Assembly: GCF_934294775.1 (NCBI RefSeq)
Contig: NZ_CAKRAH010000068.1
Coordinates: 1 to 13,215 of the forward strand
Length of the DNA: 13,215 bases
Source of the DNA: an uncultured Dorea sp.
GTDB lineage: Bacteria; Bacillota; Clostridia; Lachnospirales; Lachnospiraceae
Direction: 5' to 3'
Position numbers and translations under genes: made by a program. Below, one piece after another: positions 1 through 6,223 of the stretch. A model generated the notes under the pieces. It searched no databases. It was not told the origin of the DNA and was given only the letters and a program-made list of their open reading frames with translations. Each line of letters starts with the position of its first letter. The first letter of the stretch is position 1.

Positions 1-2
1 AA

Positions 3-185
3 TATATTGCTTTTGAATTACAATCGCCGGAAAATGCAAGCGGACAACTTGACCGTCTGGAAGAACAGATATTAAGTTTGGATACGATGCCAGAGCGTTA
101 TCGAAAATATGAAAAAGAACCGTGGAAAAGCCGTGGGCTTCGTGTATTACCAGTAGACAATTATGTGGTACTTTATATTCCAGAT
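3..185 (+). pseudogene. RelE/ParE-family toxin, C-terminal fragment (truncated both ends)
   Basis: An open frame enters from the left edge and reads YIAFELQSPENASGQLDRLEEQ, then SLDTMPERYRKYEKEPW and SRGLRVLPVDNYVVLYIPD. This is the middle and late part of a RelE/ParE-type mRNA interferase or gyrase toxin of a type II toxin-antitoxin module: helix pair, then the beta strands with the SRGLR and PVDNY..VLYI core. The family normally continues with another strand ending in an RxMYGxRD-like segment. Here homology stops after YIPD at about base 185 and the frame runs into unrelated codons, so the toxin lacks its C-terminal catalytic strand. The N-terminus and any antitoxin lie outside the window. 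It abuts an ArdA-like fragment in another frame, which suggests a deletion fused two genes of a mobile element. The family call is from recognition of the motif pattern, without a search. Confidence 0.7.
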
Positions 186-486
186 AGATTATCAAATCAC
201 AGATATGAAACTTCCCTTTGCTGGCGACATTATAAGGACAACTTCTGTCAGACGATTAAACAAGCTGTACTTTGCTTATATAGATTTATCGCCAGAGGTT
301 CAGCAGGCATACAAAGAACTGATTCCCTATTGTGGCGGTGTAGAGGATTTATTGCAGAAATCAGAAGAATTTCTGTTTTATCCAGAGTGCCACAACATCA
401 TGGACGTTGCCCATTACCGCTTGGAGCATAACATTGAATTTTCACAGGCTTGCTCTGGTCAAGGAGCAATTTGTGATTCTAAGTAA
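163..486 (+). pseudogene. ArdA-like antirestriction protein fragment
   Basis: From about base 196 this frame reads ITDMKLPFAGDIIRTTSV, then a helical stretch RLNKLYFAYIDLSPEVQQAY, and FLFYPECHNIMDVAHYRLEHN ending near base 441. The order (LPF segment, helix with LNxL, ExL linker, then FxxYPEChNxxDVAxYxxE) matches the middle domain of Gram-positive ArdA proteins, DNA mimics that block type I restriction enzymes during conjugation. The N-terminal domain is missing, and after LEHNIEF the frame ends in SQACSGQGAICDSK, unlike the usual C-terminal domain. Both ends are therefore lost. No ribosome binding site precedes the ATG at 163. The gene is a relic of a conjugative element together with the toxin fragment before it. 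What bases 445-577 encoded is unclear; another frame there reads NLYRQPNLFP, which I do not recognise. Confidence 0.55.
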
Positions 487-577
487 AACAGGCAATCTAT
501 ACCGACAACCGAATTTATTTCCTTTTTTTCTTAGTATATCATCAGCCCTTGAACATGAATTAAAAACTCATATATTA

Positions 578-593
578 GCAATGTCATTAACTT
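578..593 (+). repeat. IS left terminal inverted repeat
   Basis: GCAATGTCATTAACTT is an exact reverse complement of bases 1312-1327. Similarity does not continue outward, so this is the likely tip of the element. Confidence 0.75.
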
Positions 594-596
594 AAA

Positions 597-645
597 AGCA
601 GAAGATATTTATTCCTAAAAGGATTAGATATCTCCTGCTTTTTTT
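597..645 (+). terminator. Hairpin with T-run inside IS left end
   Basis: Arms AGCAGAAGATAT (597-608) and ATATCTCCTGCT (628-639) pair with one mismatch, an inner CCT/AGG can extend the stem, and seven T follow (639-645). This fits an intrinsic terminator that would stop transcription entering the element from the left. Confidence 0.6.
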
Positions 646-647
646 GA

Positions 648-1206
648 TTAGCCGCTGACGGCTCAGATATTAATATTCCTACCACTGCTGAAACACTGAA
701 ACTGTATGGTTCTGCAAGCCGAAAAAATACAAAGCCCCAAGCTCAAATAGGATTAGGCTGTATTTATGATGTCATGAATCGTATGATACTGGAAAGTGAC
801 TGTAATAAGGTGAAATTTCATTGCGTATGGTAAAAATCCTATTAGAAAACGGAAGTTTAGAAGTTTTAGCTACAAATCTTTCACAAACTGAATTTCATAC
901 AGAAGAAATCAAAGAATTATATCATATGAGGATATCATATTAGACACAGAGCGTGAACTAGATCAGAAAGAAGCAAACAGAAAACATAAAATGATGATCA
1001 ATCAGACTGTCAGTATTGGAATCTTAAAAAATGATCTGATTTATATACTTCTTGAAACGGATGACCAAAAGAAAAATATATTATTTCAGCAAATATACGA
1101 AGATATCAGTAAGAATCTTGTTCCCATTCGTCCTGATCGGCATTATATCAGAACGAATGGGCGGTTAGCAGGAAAATATTCGAATATCCATAAAAGAGCG
1201 TACTGA
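648..1206 (+). pseudogene. IS4-type DDE transposase, fragments with internal deletions
   Basis: Three pieces of one transposase lie in three frames. Piece 1 (648-833) begins AADGSDINIP, carrying the first catalytic Asp of the DDE fold, continues through PQAQIGLGCIYDVMNRMILE, and stops at TAA. Piece 2 (about 824-943) reads RMVKILLENGSLEVLATNL and EELYHMR-type sequence (here KELYHMR), then stops at TAG just where the family normally has HMRW followed by the catalytic Glu. Piece 3 (931-1206) is the C-terminal region ELDQKEANRKHKMMINQTV, ending GRLAGKYSNIHKRAY. The N-terminal part before AADGS is missing, as are the central domain with the second catalytic Asp and the segment around the last Glu. 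The losses look like clean deletions, because the remaining coding sequence is otherwise well preserved. Inactive. Confidence 0.85.
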
Positions 1207-1260
1207 GTTAAAAAATACAAGTGTAAAGAGAAGGGGATACGTATGCCCATATAAAAAGCA

Positions 1261-1306
1261 AAAAGCAGGAATCATAGTTTTATAAATGCTTACGATTTCT
1301 GCTTTT
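1261..1306 (+). terminator. Hairpin inside IS right end
   Basis: AAAAGCAGGAATC (1261-1273) pairs with GATTTCTGCTTTT (1294-1306) over 13 positions, one of them a G-T wobble, with a 20-nt loop. It lies just after the transposase stop and probably ends its transcript; the arm itself supplies the T-run. The A-rich left arm would also give a T-run on the other strand, so it could act both ways. Confidence 0.55.
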
Positions 1307-1311
1307 GGCTA

Positions 1312-1327
1312 AAGTTAATGACATTGC
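1312..1327 (-). repeat. IS right terminal inverted repeat
   Basis: Exact reverse complement of bases 578-593. It ends 35 bp before the CIRCE operator of hsp20, so the element sits immediately upstream of that regulatory region without touching it. Confidence 0.75.
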
Positions 1328-1362
1328 GTAAAATCAAGGTTTGCAAAAAAAATCTCAAAATA

Positions 1363-1389
1363 TTAGCACTCAGCTCTTGACAGTGCTAA
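1363..1389 (+). promoter_or_regulatory. CIRCE operator (HrcA binding site) of hsp20
   Basis: TTAGCACTC, nine bases, then cAGTGCTAA: this matches the CIRCE consensus TTAGCACTC-N9-GAGTGCTAA with a single mismatch in the right arm. CIRCE is bound by the HrcA repressor, which releases on heat shock when GroE is titrated. The site overlaps the -35 box of the promoter next to it, the usual arrangement for repression. hrcA itself is not in the window. Confidence 0.9.
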
Positions 1390-1405
1390 TAATGCGTGCT
1401 ATAGT
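1377..1405 (+). promoter_or_regulatory. Sigma-A promoter of hsp20
   Basis: TTGACA (1377-1382), a 17-bp spacer and TATAGT (1400-1405). The -35 box lies inside the CIRCE palindrome. Start of transcription is expected near 1412, giving a leader of about 160 nt before the hsp20 start codon. Confidence 0.8.
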
Positions 1406-1444
1406 ACAGATAGAACAAAGGAAGAGAGATAAAGAATCAAAGAT

Positions 1445-1567
1445 ATGAAGCCGACAGCGTTCATACAAGATTCAAAAATCCAGACTCCCGAAGTTCCAGC
1501 AAACAACACCTCGGAATTCTCCGATCGTGCTAATTATAAATTTTTTATCATTTGGAAGGAGATATGA
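1445..1567 (+). CDS. Possible 40-codon leader ORF upstream of hsp20
   Basis: An ATG at 1445 opens a frame of 40 codons (MKPTAFIQDSKIQT..., ending FFIIWKEI) that stops at TGA 1565-1567. It runs straight through the hsp20 ribosome binding site and stops three bases before the hsp20 ATG. The closest purine-rich segment (GGAAGAGAG) is about 17 nt from the ATG, too far for efficient initiation, so translation is doubtful. If translated, it would couple to hsp20 or mask its start. I do not recognise the peptide; it may be chance. Confidence 0.25.
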   Translation: MKPTAFIQDSKIQTPEVPANNTSEFSDRANYKFFIIWKEI

Positions 1568-1570
1568 CTT

Positions 1571-2023
1571 ATGATGATGCCTAGTATTTTTGGAGAAAAC
1601 TTATTTGATGACTTTATGAACGATTTTTCATTCCCAACATTCCCGAATGTTGACAAAGAACTGTACGGAAAACACGCTAAGAACTTAATGAAGACAGATG
1701 TAAAAGAGACAGAGAAAGCATACGAGATTGACATTGATCTGCCAGGATTTAAAAAAGATGAGATTCAGATGGAATTAAAAGACGGAGTACTTACTGTCAG
1801 CGCAGCAAAAGGACTGGACAAAGACGAGGAAGACAAGAAAGGTAACTACATCAGAAAAGAGCGTTATGCAGGCAGCATGAGCAGAAGCTTCTATGTAGGA
1901 AAACACGTAACAGTTGAGGATGTACATCCAAAATATGAAAGTGGAATCCTTTCATTCAGTGTTCCGAAAGAAGAAGCAAAACCAGTAGAAGAGAAGAAAC
2001 ACTACATTTCCATTGAAGGATAA
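1571..2023 (+). CDS. hsp20: Small heat shock protein, Hsp20/alpha-crystallin family
   Basis: A 150-residue ATP-independent holdase that binds unfolding proteins in the cytosol and keeps them refoldable. Residues 1-40 are the variable, Phe/Met-rich N-terminal arm (FDDFMNDFSFPTFPNV). Residues 41-140 form the alpha-crystallin domain: TDVKETEKAYEIDIDLPGFK, ELKDGVLTVSA, and the conserved ESGILSFSVPK, equivalent to the family's AxxxxGVL. The C-terminal ISI in HYISIEG is the IxI tail motif that docks in neighbouring dimers to build the oligomer. The start at 1571 follows GGAAGGAG with a 9-nt gap; ATG 1574 is an alternative. The gene has its own CIRCE-controlled promoter, so it belongs to the HrcA heat-shock regulon, and is followed by two hairpins. 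A J-domain protein lies downstream. Confidence 0.95.
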   Translation: MMMPSIFGENLFDDFMNDFSFPTFPNVDKELYGKHAKNLMKTDVKETEKAYEIDIDLPGFKKDEIQMELKDGVLTVSAAKGLDKDEEDKKGNYIRKERYAGSMSRSFYVGKHVTVEDVHPKYESGILSFSVPKEEAKPVEEKKHYISIEG

Positions 2024-2056
2024 TGAGTGCAAAACATCGAATCGGTAAGATAATAT

Positions 2057-2083
2057 AGAGAACTTGCCACCGGCAACGTCTCT
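2057..2083 (+). other. Hairpin downstream of hsp20
   Basis: AGAGA-ac-TTGCC-acc-GGCAA-cg-TCTCT: two 5-bp stems separated by a symmetric 2x2 internal loop and closed by a 3-nt loop. No T-run follows, so it is not a typical terminator. Confidence 0.45.
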
Positions 2084-2105
2084 TGCATACGCAGGTATTA
2101 AGAAG

Positions 2106-2134
2106 CACCCCGCAGGCATGTGACCTGCGGGGTG
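2106..2134 (+). terminator. GC-rich hairpin, possible terminator of hsp20
   Basis: CACCCCGCAGG (2106-2116) pairs perfectly with CCTGCGGGGTG (2124-2134) across a 7-nt loop, and GAAG/CTTC can extend the base. It is by far the strongest stem in this part of the window, but AACTTCC rather than a T-run follows. It could be a weak terminator or a 3'-end stabilising structure. Bases 2140-2320 after it are AT- and purine-rich, and I see no gene in them. Confidence 0.5.
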
Positions 2135-2322
2135 AACTTCCATAGAAAAATGTAAATGAAAAGAAAAAAGTAATTATTAAGCAGCTGAAAATTGTCAGAA
2201 ATAAAAAACAGATAGATAATGGCTATGCAAAATCTTAAAACAGACAATATGAAGTTGAAAATAATCAGGAACAAGTAAAATTCCGAGAATAAATAAAAAA
2301 ATAAGGGTTTTATGAATTCCTG

Positions 2323-2351
2323 TTCACATAGATTGAAATAGATAATATATA
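2323..2351 (+). promoter_or_regulatory. Probable promoter of the DnaJ-like gene
   Basis: TTCACA (2323-2328), 17 bp, TATATA (2346-2351). Transcription would begin near 2358, giving a very short leader of about 15 nt that just includes the ribosome binding site. No CIRCE palindrome is seen here, so this gene appears not to be under direct HrcA control. Confidence 0.55.
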
Positions 2352-2372
2352 TAAATGACGGGAGGGAGAACA

Positions 2373-3446
2373 ATGGCGGCAAAAAGAGATTATTACGATG
2401 TTCTTGGAATCAGCCGGAGTGCAGACAAGAATGCAATCAAAAGAGCATATCGGAAACTGGCCAAGAAATACCACCCGGATACAAATGCCGGAAATGCACA
2501 GGCAGAAGAGAAATTTAAAGAAGCTACCGAAGCCTATAATGTGCTGAGTGATCCGGAAAAGAAGAAATTATATGATCAGTTCGGACATGCAGCTTTTGAC
2601 GGGGGAGCCTCAGGAGCAGGCGGTTCGGGCGCATATGGCCAGGGACCAGGAGGCGGAACCTATAGTTATACAGGACCGAATGGAAGCTTTCACGAATATC
2701 ACTTTGAAGGTGGCGACATGGATGACATCCTGAAGAATATATTTGGTGGAGGATTTTCCGGCAGCGGAGGCAGTGGTGCGTTCCATGGATTTGACGGATT
2801 TGGAAATGCAGGATCCAGCGGCAGACATACCGGTAGCGGTGGATTCCACAGCCGTGGATTTGACGGATTTGGAAATGCGGGATACAGGCAGGATGGCTCT
2901 GATATTACTGCAGAGATAGATGTAACATTTGACGAAGCAGCATTTGGCGGAGATAAGATCATCCGGTTATCTGATGCGCAGGGAAGCAACGCAGCCGGTC
3001 AGTCATTGAAAGTTCACATTCCGGCAGGTATAGATGATGGAAAGAGTATCCGTCTACGTGGCAAAGGTATGCCGGGACTTTCCGGTGGCAAAGCAGGAGA
3101 TCTGTTATTAAAAGTAAAGGTCGGCACAAAACCAGGATTTGAGCGAAAAGGAATGGACGTATATTCAACCGTGAACATTCCATTTACGACAGCAGTGTTA
3201 GGCGGCGAAGCTGTTGTGCAGACGCTGACGGGAAGAGTGGTATGTAAGATCAATCCGGGAACACAGTCAGGAACGAAGATCCGTCTGCGTGGTAAAGGCA
3301 TCGTGTCCATGAAAGATGCAAGCAGACATGGCGATCAGTATGTAAGTGTTCAGATAGATGTACCTAAGAATCTGAGCAGTGAAGCAAAGCGGAAATTAAA
3401 AGAATTCGAAGATGCGTGTAAAAATGGAAGCAGAGGGGCAGCATAA
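2373..3446 (+). CDS. DnaJ-type co-chaperone without zinc finger (class B, CbpA-like)
   Basis: A 357-residue J-domain protein that would stimulate DnaK ATPase and deliver substrates. Residues 4-70 form the J domain (RDYYDVLGISRSADKNAIKRAY) with the essential HPD at 34-36. Residues 75-170 are a long Gly/Phe/Ser-rich region with an internal repeat (FDGFGNAG twice). Residues 174-350 form the two beta-sandwich substrate-binding domains (DITAEIDVTFDEAAFGG; GKSIRLRGKGMPG; GTKIRLRGKGI). The four CxxCxGxG zinc-binding motifs of true DnaJ are absent, so this is a CbpA-like class B protein and probably not the primary DnaJ. ATG 2373 is chosen over the in-frame ATG at 2355 because GGGAGGGAG sits ahead of it, and 2355 lies at or before the predicted transcript start. 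It is followed by a strong terminator. Confidence 0.92.
   Translation: MAAKRDYYDVLGISRSADKNAIKRAYRKLAKKYHPDTNAGNAQAEEKFKEATEAYNVLSDPEKKKLYDQFGHAAFDGGASGAGGSGAYGQGPGGGTYSYTGPNGSFHEYHFEGGDMDDILKNIFGGGFSGSGGSGAFHGFDGFGNAGSSGRHTGSGGFHSRGFDGFGNAGYRQDGSDITAEIDVTFDEAAFGGDKIIRLSDAQGSNAAGQSLKVHIPAGIDDGKSIRLRGKGMPGLSGGKAGDLLLKVKVGTKPGFERKGMDVYSTVNIPFTTAVLGGEAVVQTLTGRVVCKINPGTQSGTKIRLRGKGIVSMKDASRHGDQYVSVQIDVPKNLSSEAKRKLKEFEDACKNGSRGAA
2786..2878 (+). repeat. Direct repeat in the Gly/Phe region of the DnaJ-like gene
   Basis: A 24-bp identical segment occurs at 2786-2809 and 2855-2878, encoding GFDGFGNA each time. The copies are 69 bp (23 codons) apart, so gain or loss of a unit would keep the frame. 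It looks like a recent in-frame duplication that lengthened the linker. Confidence 0.75.
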
Positions 3447-3540
3447 ATAATATAAAGTGTCCGGAAAGTACGGTAATTGTGCAGTAATGGCTTACTCCGG
3501 GAACGTTATCATATAAGAAATGTAGAAATTGATATAGATT

Positions 3541-3593
3541 AAAAATACATCGTGTTACATTAGCAGATGCTTTGTAGCAGGGTGTATTTTTTT
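3541..3593 (+). terminator. Terminator of the DnaJ-like gene
   Basis: AAAAATACA (3541-3549) pairs with TGTATTTTT, and an inner TGTTACA/TGTAGCA stem (one wobble) continues it. The right arm runs into seven T, ending at 3593. The trpS promoter begins three bases later, which separates the two transcription units cleanly. Confidence 0.8.
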
Positions 3594-3595
3594 AG

Positions 3596-3624
3596 TTGAC
3601 GCTCACTTTATATAGAATTATAAT
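3596..3624 (+). promoter_or_regulatory. Sigma-A promoter of trpS
   Basis: TTGACG (3596-3601), 17 bp, TATAAT (3619-3624). The expected leader is only about 65 nt, too short for a T-box riboswitch, so trpS here seems not to be controlled by uncharged tRNA-Trp in the usual way. Confidence 0.8.
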
Positions 3625-3696
3625 AAAATAATTAGAGGCAATAAGTTTGTATACACATACAGGTTGTTAAAAATATATGCTAAGGAGACAAGTAAT

Positions 3697-4758
3697 ATGA
3701 GTAAGATTATTTTAACAGGTGACCGTCCAACCGGACGTCTTCATGTAGGACATTATGTAGGTTCACTGAAGGAACGTGTAAAATTGCAGAATTCAGGAGA
3801 TTATGATGAGATTTATATCATGATCGCAGATGCGCAGGCACTGACAGACAATGCAGAACATCCGGAAAAGGTACGTCAGAATATTATGAACGTAGCACTG
3901 GATTATCTGGCATGCGGAATCGACCCGGAAAAATCACACATTTTCATCCAGTCTATGGTTCCGGAACTGACAGAGCTTACATTCTACTATATGAACCTTG
4001 TAACAGTATCCAGGGTTCAGAGAAACCCAACTGTAAAAGCTGAGATCCAGCAGAGAAACTTTGAAGCAAGTATTCCGGTAGGATTCTTCTGCTATCCAAT
4101 CAGCCAGGCAGCAGATATCACAGCTTTCCGTGCTACTACAGTACCGGTTGGAGAAGATCAGATGCCGATGATCGAGCAGTGCAAAGAGATTGTACACAAG
4201 TTCAACAGCGTATATGGTGAGACTCTGACAGAGCCGGAGATCGTACTTCCATCTAACAAATCATGCTTAAGACTTCCAGGAATCGATGGAAAGGCTAAGA
4301 TGAGTAAATCACTTGGAAACTGTATCTATTTGTCTGATGAAGAAGCAGATATTAAGAAAAAAGTAATGTCTATGTTCACAGACCCGAACCATCTTCGCGT
4401 AGAAGACCCGGGACAGGTAGAAGGCAACCCGGTATTCATCTATCTGGATGCGTTCTGCAAGGATGAATATTTTGCAGAATTCCTGCCGGATTATAACAAT
4501 CTGGATGAATTAAAGGCTCACTATCAGCGTGGAGGTCTTGGAGATGTAAAAGTGAAGAAATTCCTGAACAACGTACTGCAGGCAGAACTCCGCCCGATTC
4601 GTGAGAGAAGAAAAGAATGGGAGCAGAAACTTCCGGAAGTATACGAGATCCTGAAAGAAGGAAGCAGAGTTGCAGAAGCAAAAGCAGCTGAGACCCTTCG
4701 CGATGTAAAGGCATCTATGAGAATCAATTATTTTGATGATGCAGAGTTCTGGAAATAA
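3697..4758 (+). CDS. trpS: Tryptophanyl-tRNA synthetase
   Basis: A 353-residue class I aminoacyl-tRNA synthetase that charges tRNA-Trp with tryptophan using ATP in the cytosol. The class I signature is TGDRPTGRLHVGHYVGS at residues 7-23, with HVGH (16-19) as the HIGH motif. The second ATP loop is KMSKS at 201-205. In between lie the Trp-pocket and dimer segments (SMVPELTELTFYYMNL; VGEDQMPMIEQCKEIV), and the C-terminal anticodon-binding helices follow. The start is ATG 3697, nine bases after AAGGAG. A longer in-frame start at 3664 lacks a binding site and would add 11 residues before the conserved N-terminus. It is transcribed alone, from its own promoter to a strong terminator. GDRPTGRLHVGH is typical of the clostridial branch of TrpRS rather than the GxxPSGxxHLGN bacterial type. 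Confidence 0.96.
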   Translation: MSKIILTGDRPTGRLHVGHYVGSLKERVKLQNSGDYDEIYIMIADAQALTDNAEHPEKVRQNIMNVALDYLACGIDPEKSHIFIQSMVPELTELTFYYMNLVTVSRVQRNPTVKAEIQQRNFEASIPVGFFCYPISQAADITAFRATTVPVGEDQMPMIEQCKEIVHKFNSVYGETLTEPEIVLPSNKSCLRLPGIDGKAKMSKSLGNCIYLSDEEADIKKKVMSMFTDPNHLRVEDPGQVEGNPVFIYLDAFCKDEYFAEFLPDYNNLDELKAHYQRGGLGDVKVKKFLNNVLQAELRPIRERRKEWEQKLPEVYEILKEGSRVAEAKAAETLRDVKASMRINYFDDAEFWK

Positions 4759-4803
4759 AAATCCGATAATACTATAGGAACGACAAAGATAAAATGTAAA
4801 TAC

Positions 4804-4849
4804 AAATCCCTGGAATATTGTCATATATGATGATATTTCAGGGATTTTT
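4804..4849 (+). terminator. Terminator of trpS
   Basis: AAATCCCTG (4804-4812) and CAGGGATTT close a long stem with an inner AATAT/ATATT extension, followed by T5 to 4849. The T-run directly abuts the extended -10 box of the next gene. Confidence 0.85.
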
Positions 4850-4857
4850 GCTATAAT
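4849..4857 (+). promoter_or_regulatory. Extended -10 promoter of the pentapeptide gene
   Basis: TGcTATAAT is a perfect extended -10 element. No good -35 hexamer lies 17 bp upstream (GATGAT), where the terminator's right arm begins. The start would be near 4864, about 30 nt before the ATG. Confidence 0.6.
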
Positions 4858-4894
4858 AAAAAATATACAGACCTGATGATGAGAGGTGTTCGAT

Positions 4895-5596
4895 ATGAAA
4901 AAGATAACAGAAGCAGAACTTATAGATGCGATGAAAGCAAGAGATGCAGGAGAATACCCAGATCTCCGTGAACGGGAATTTAAAAATATGGATCTTACCG
5001 GATGGGATTTACACCACATGGATTTTTCACTGAGCTCTTTTCAAAATGTAAAACTTGAACATGTTAATTTTGAGAACAGCAGCGTGGAAAATGCATTATT
5101 TGACGGGAATTCTCTCTATGGTGCGAATTTCCAGAACGCAGATATGAAGACGGCAGCATTCCGGGAATGTGATATGAGAACCTGCAATATCAAAGGAGCC
5201 AACCTGTACGGAGCAGTGCTGGAACATGCGAAGCTGGATGATATCCAGTCAGATGAAGCGACTCAGTGGTTCCGCATGTGCTGTCCGGAGACGGGACCGA
5301 TTCTGGGATATAAAAAATGTGTCAACGACAGAGTTGTACAACTCTTGATTCCGGCAGATGCAAAACGTACATCTGCAACACTGCCTTCCTGCCGGTGCAA
5401 TAAAGCAAAAGTGCTTACGATCAAAAACTTTGATGAAACCGAAGAATTTGAAGAGGCCTGGTCACTGGTAGATGAGAACTTTGTATACAGAAAAGGCCAG
5501 TGGGTAGAAGTGAAAGACTTCAACGAAGACCGGTGGATGGATTCCACGACGGGGATACATTTCTGGATGGAACGGAAGCAGGCACTGGGGTATTAA
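4895..5596 (+). CDS. Pentapeptide-repeat protein with DUF5758-like C-terminal domain
   Basis: A 233-residue, probably cytosolic protein with no signal peptide or membrane segment. Residues 1-25 are a charged helix. About residues 25-115 are pentapeptide repeats of the A(D/N)LxX kind (FKNMDLTGWDLHHMDF, NSLYGANFQNADMK, NIKGANLYGAVLEHAKL), which fold into a square beta-helix. About residues 120-180 (GYKKC, VVQLLIPADAKRTSATLPS, CRCNKAKVL) resemble the DUF5758 domain often joined to such repeats; this assignment is from memory. The tail is acidic and aromatic (VYRKGQWVEVKDFNEDRWM). The start is ATG 4895 with AGAGGTG seven bases before it; GTG 4886 lies inside that binding site. Molecular function is unknown. 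Some pentapeptide proteins mimic DNA and protect gyrase, but nothing here shows that role. It stands as a single gene convergent with padR. Confidence 0.8.
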   Translation: MKKITEAELIDAMKARDAGEYPDLREREFKNMDLTGWDLHHMDFSLSSFQNVKLEHVNFENSSVENALFDGNSLYGANFQNADMKTAAFRECDMRTCNIKGANLYGAVLEHAKLDDIQSDEATQWFRMCCPETGPILGYKKCVNDRVVQLLIPADAKRTSATLPSCRCNKAKVLTIKNFDETEEFEEAWSLVDENFVYRKGQWVEVKDFNEDRWMDSTTGIHFWMERKQALGY

Positions 5597-5650
5597 GCGG
5601 ATCATGGTTACACTATTCATGATGAAAAGTGTAAGAGAATCGTCTGTAAG

Positions 5651-6196
5651 TTATGTGGTATGATTATGGCATAATCTAATACATTCTTCTAACCAGTTAC
5701 AGGTGGTCTCCTCGCGCATTACCCCACCGCTTAAGACAAGATAATCCGTAAATTCTTCGTCATCTTTGGGGGGAATTATGGTAAATTTCTTCATATTTTC
5801 TTTGAGATGATCCAGGCGTCCGGTATGCTGGCGGAGCTGGTCTTCTAATAACTGAATACGGAATTCCGGTGAAGCCAGGTGGGAAAAGAAAAGCTGCAGA
5901 CGGAATTCATCTTTGGGAAGAGGCTTGACCGGATAGAGAGTTTCTTCCCATTTTTTGAATTCTTTTTTTCCGTCTTCCGTAATCGTATATACTTTTTTCT
6001 CAAGCACAGTTCCTGTAATTTCTACATGATATTCAATCAGACCGTCTTTCGTTAAAGATTTTAATTCCGGATAGATTTGACTGTGACTGGCAGTCCAGAA
6101 TTCAAAAAGTGTAGATTCGAATTCTTTGGAAAGTTCGTAGCCGGTCATTTCTTTTTTATTTAATAATCCAAGGATTGCGTATTTTAAGGTTCCCAT
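5651..6196 (-). CDS. PadR-family transcriptional regulator
   Basis: A 181-residue dimeric winged-helix repressor. Residues 1-80 form the PadR domain: MGTLKYAILGLLNKKEMTGYEL, the recognition region FWTASHSQIYPELKSLTKDGLIE, and the wing VLEKKVYTITEDGKKEF. Residues 90-170 form the helical C-terminal dimerisation and ligand domain of the AphA-like subfamily (LPKDEFRLQLFFSHLASPEF...). The start is taken at 6196 because AAAGGA lies about six bases upstream and the family begins MGTLKYAILGLL. An in-frame upstream ATG at 6250 would add 18 residues without a binding site. It is divergent from the transporter-kinase fusion gene. A palindrome of the PadR type lies between them, so it probably represses that gene and perhaps itself. 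The inducing ligand is unknown. Confidence 0.93.
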   Translation of the reverse strand: MGTLKYAILGLLNKKEMTGYELSKEFESTLFEFWTASHSQIYPELKSLTKDGLIEYHVEITGTVLEKKVYTITEDGKKEFKKWEETLYPVKPLPKDEFRLQLFFSHLASPEFRIQLLEDQLRQHTGRLDHLKENMKKFTIIPPKDDEEFTDYLVLSGGVMREETTCNWLEECIRLCHNHTT

Positions 6197-6223
6197 GGTA
6201 ATTCCTTTCTTGAGCGTTATGTG

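Larger units (their letters stand above)
578..1327 (+). mobile_element. Decayed IS4-type insertion sequence, about 750 bp, with intact terminal inverted repeats
   Basis: The element is bounded by perfect 16-bp inverted repeats, GCAATGTCATTAACTT at 578-593 and its complement at 1312-1327. Just inside each end lies a hairpin (597-645 and 1261-1306). The right end carries AAAAGCAGA after five extra bases relative to the left, so the ends resemble each other over about 25 positions with a gap. Between them is a transposase reading frame with internal deletions. No clear target-site duplication is visible: the left flank is TATATTA and the right flank GTAAAATC. The element cannot transpose by itself but still carries both ends. 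Confidence 0.75.

Noticed and set aside
407..595. 62-codon plus-strand frame after the ArdA fragment
   Set aside because: It overlaps the ArdA fragment in another frame and runs across the IS left end, so it cannot be one gene. Only NLYRQPNLFP looks protein-like, and I cannot place it.
1518..1562. RNA thermometer in the hsp20 leader
   Set aside because: TCTCC (1518-1522) can pair with GGAGA in the ribosome binding site, but only over five bases with a 35-nt loop; too weak to claim.
3625..3696. T-box riboswitch ahead of trpS
   Set aside because: The leader is about 65 nt and has no T-box sequence or antiterminator; the terminator upstream of the promoter belongs to the DnaJ-like gene.
5608..5634. 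TTACACT/AGTGTAA stem between the pentapeptide and padR genes as a shared terminator
   Set aside because: Seven pairs with a 14-nt gap region and no T-run on either strand; too weak.
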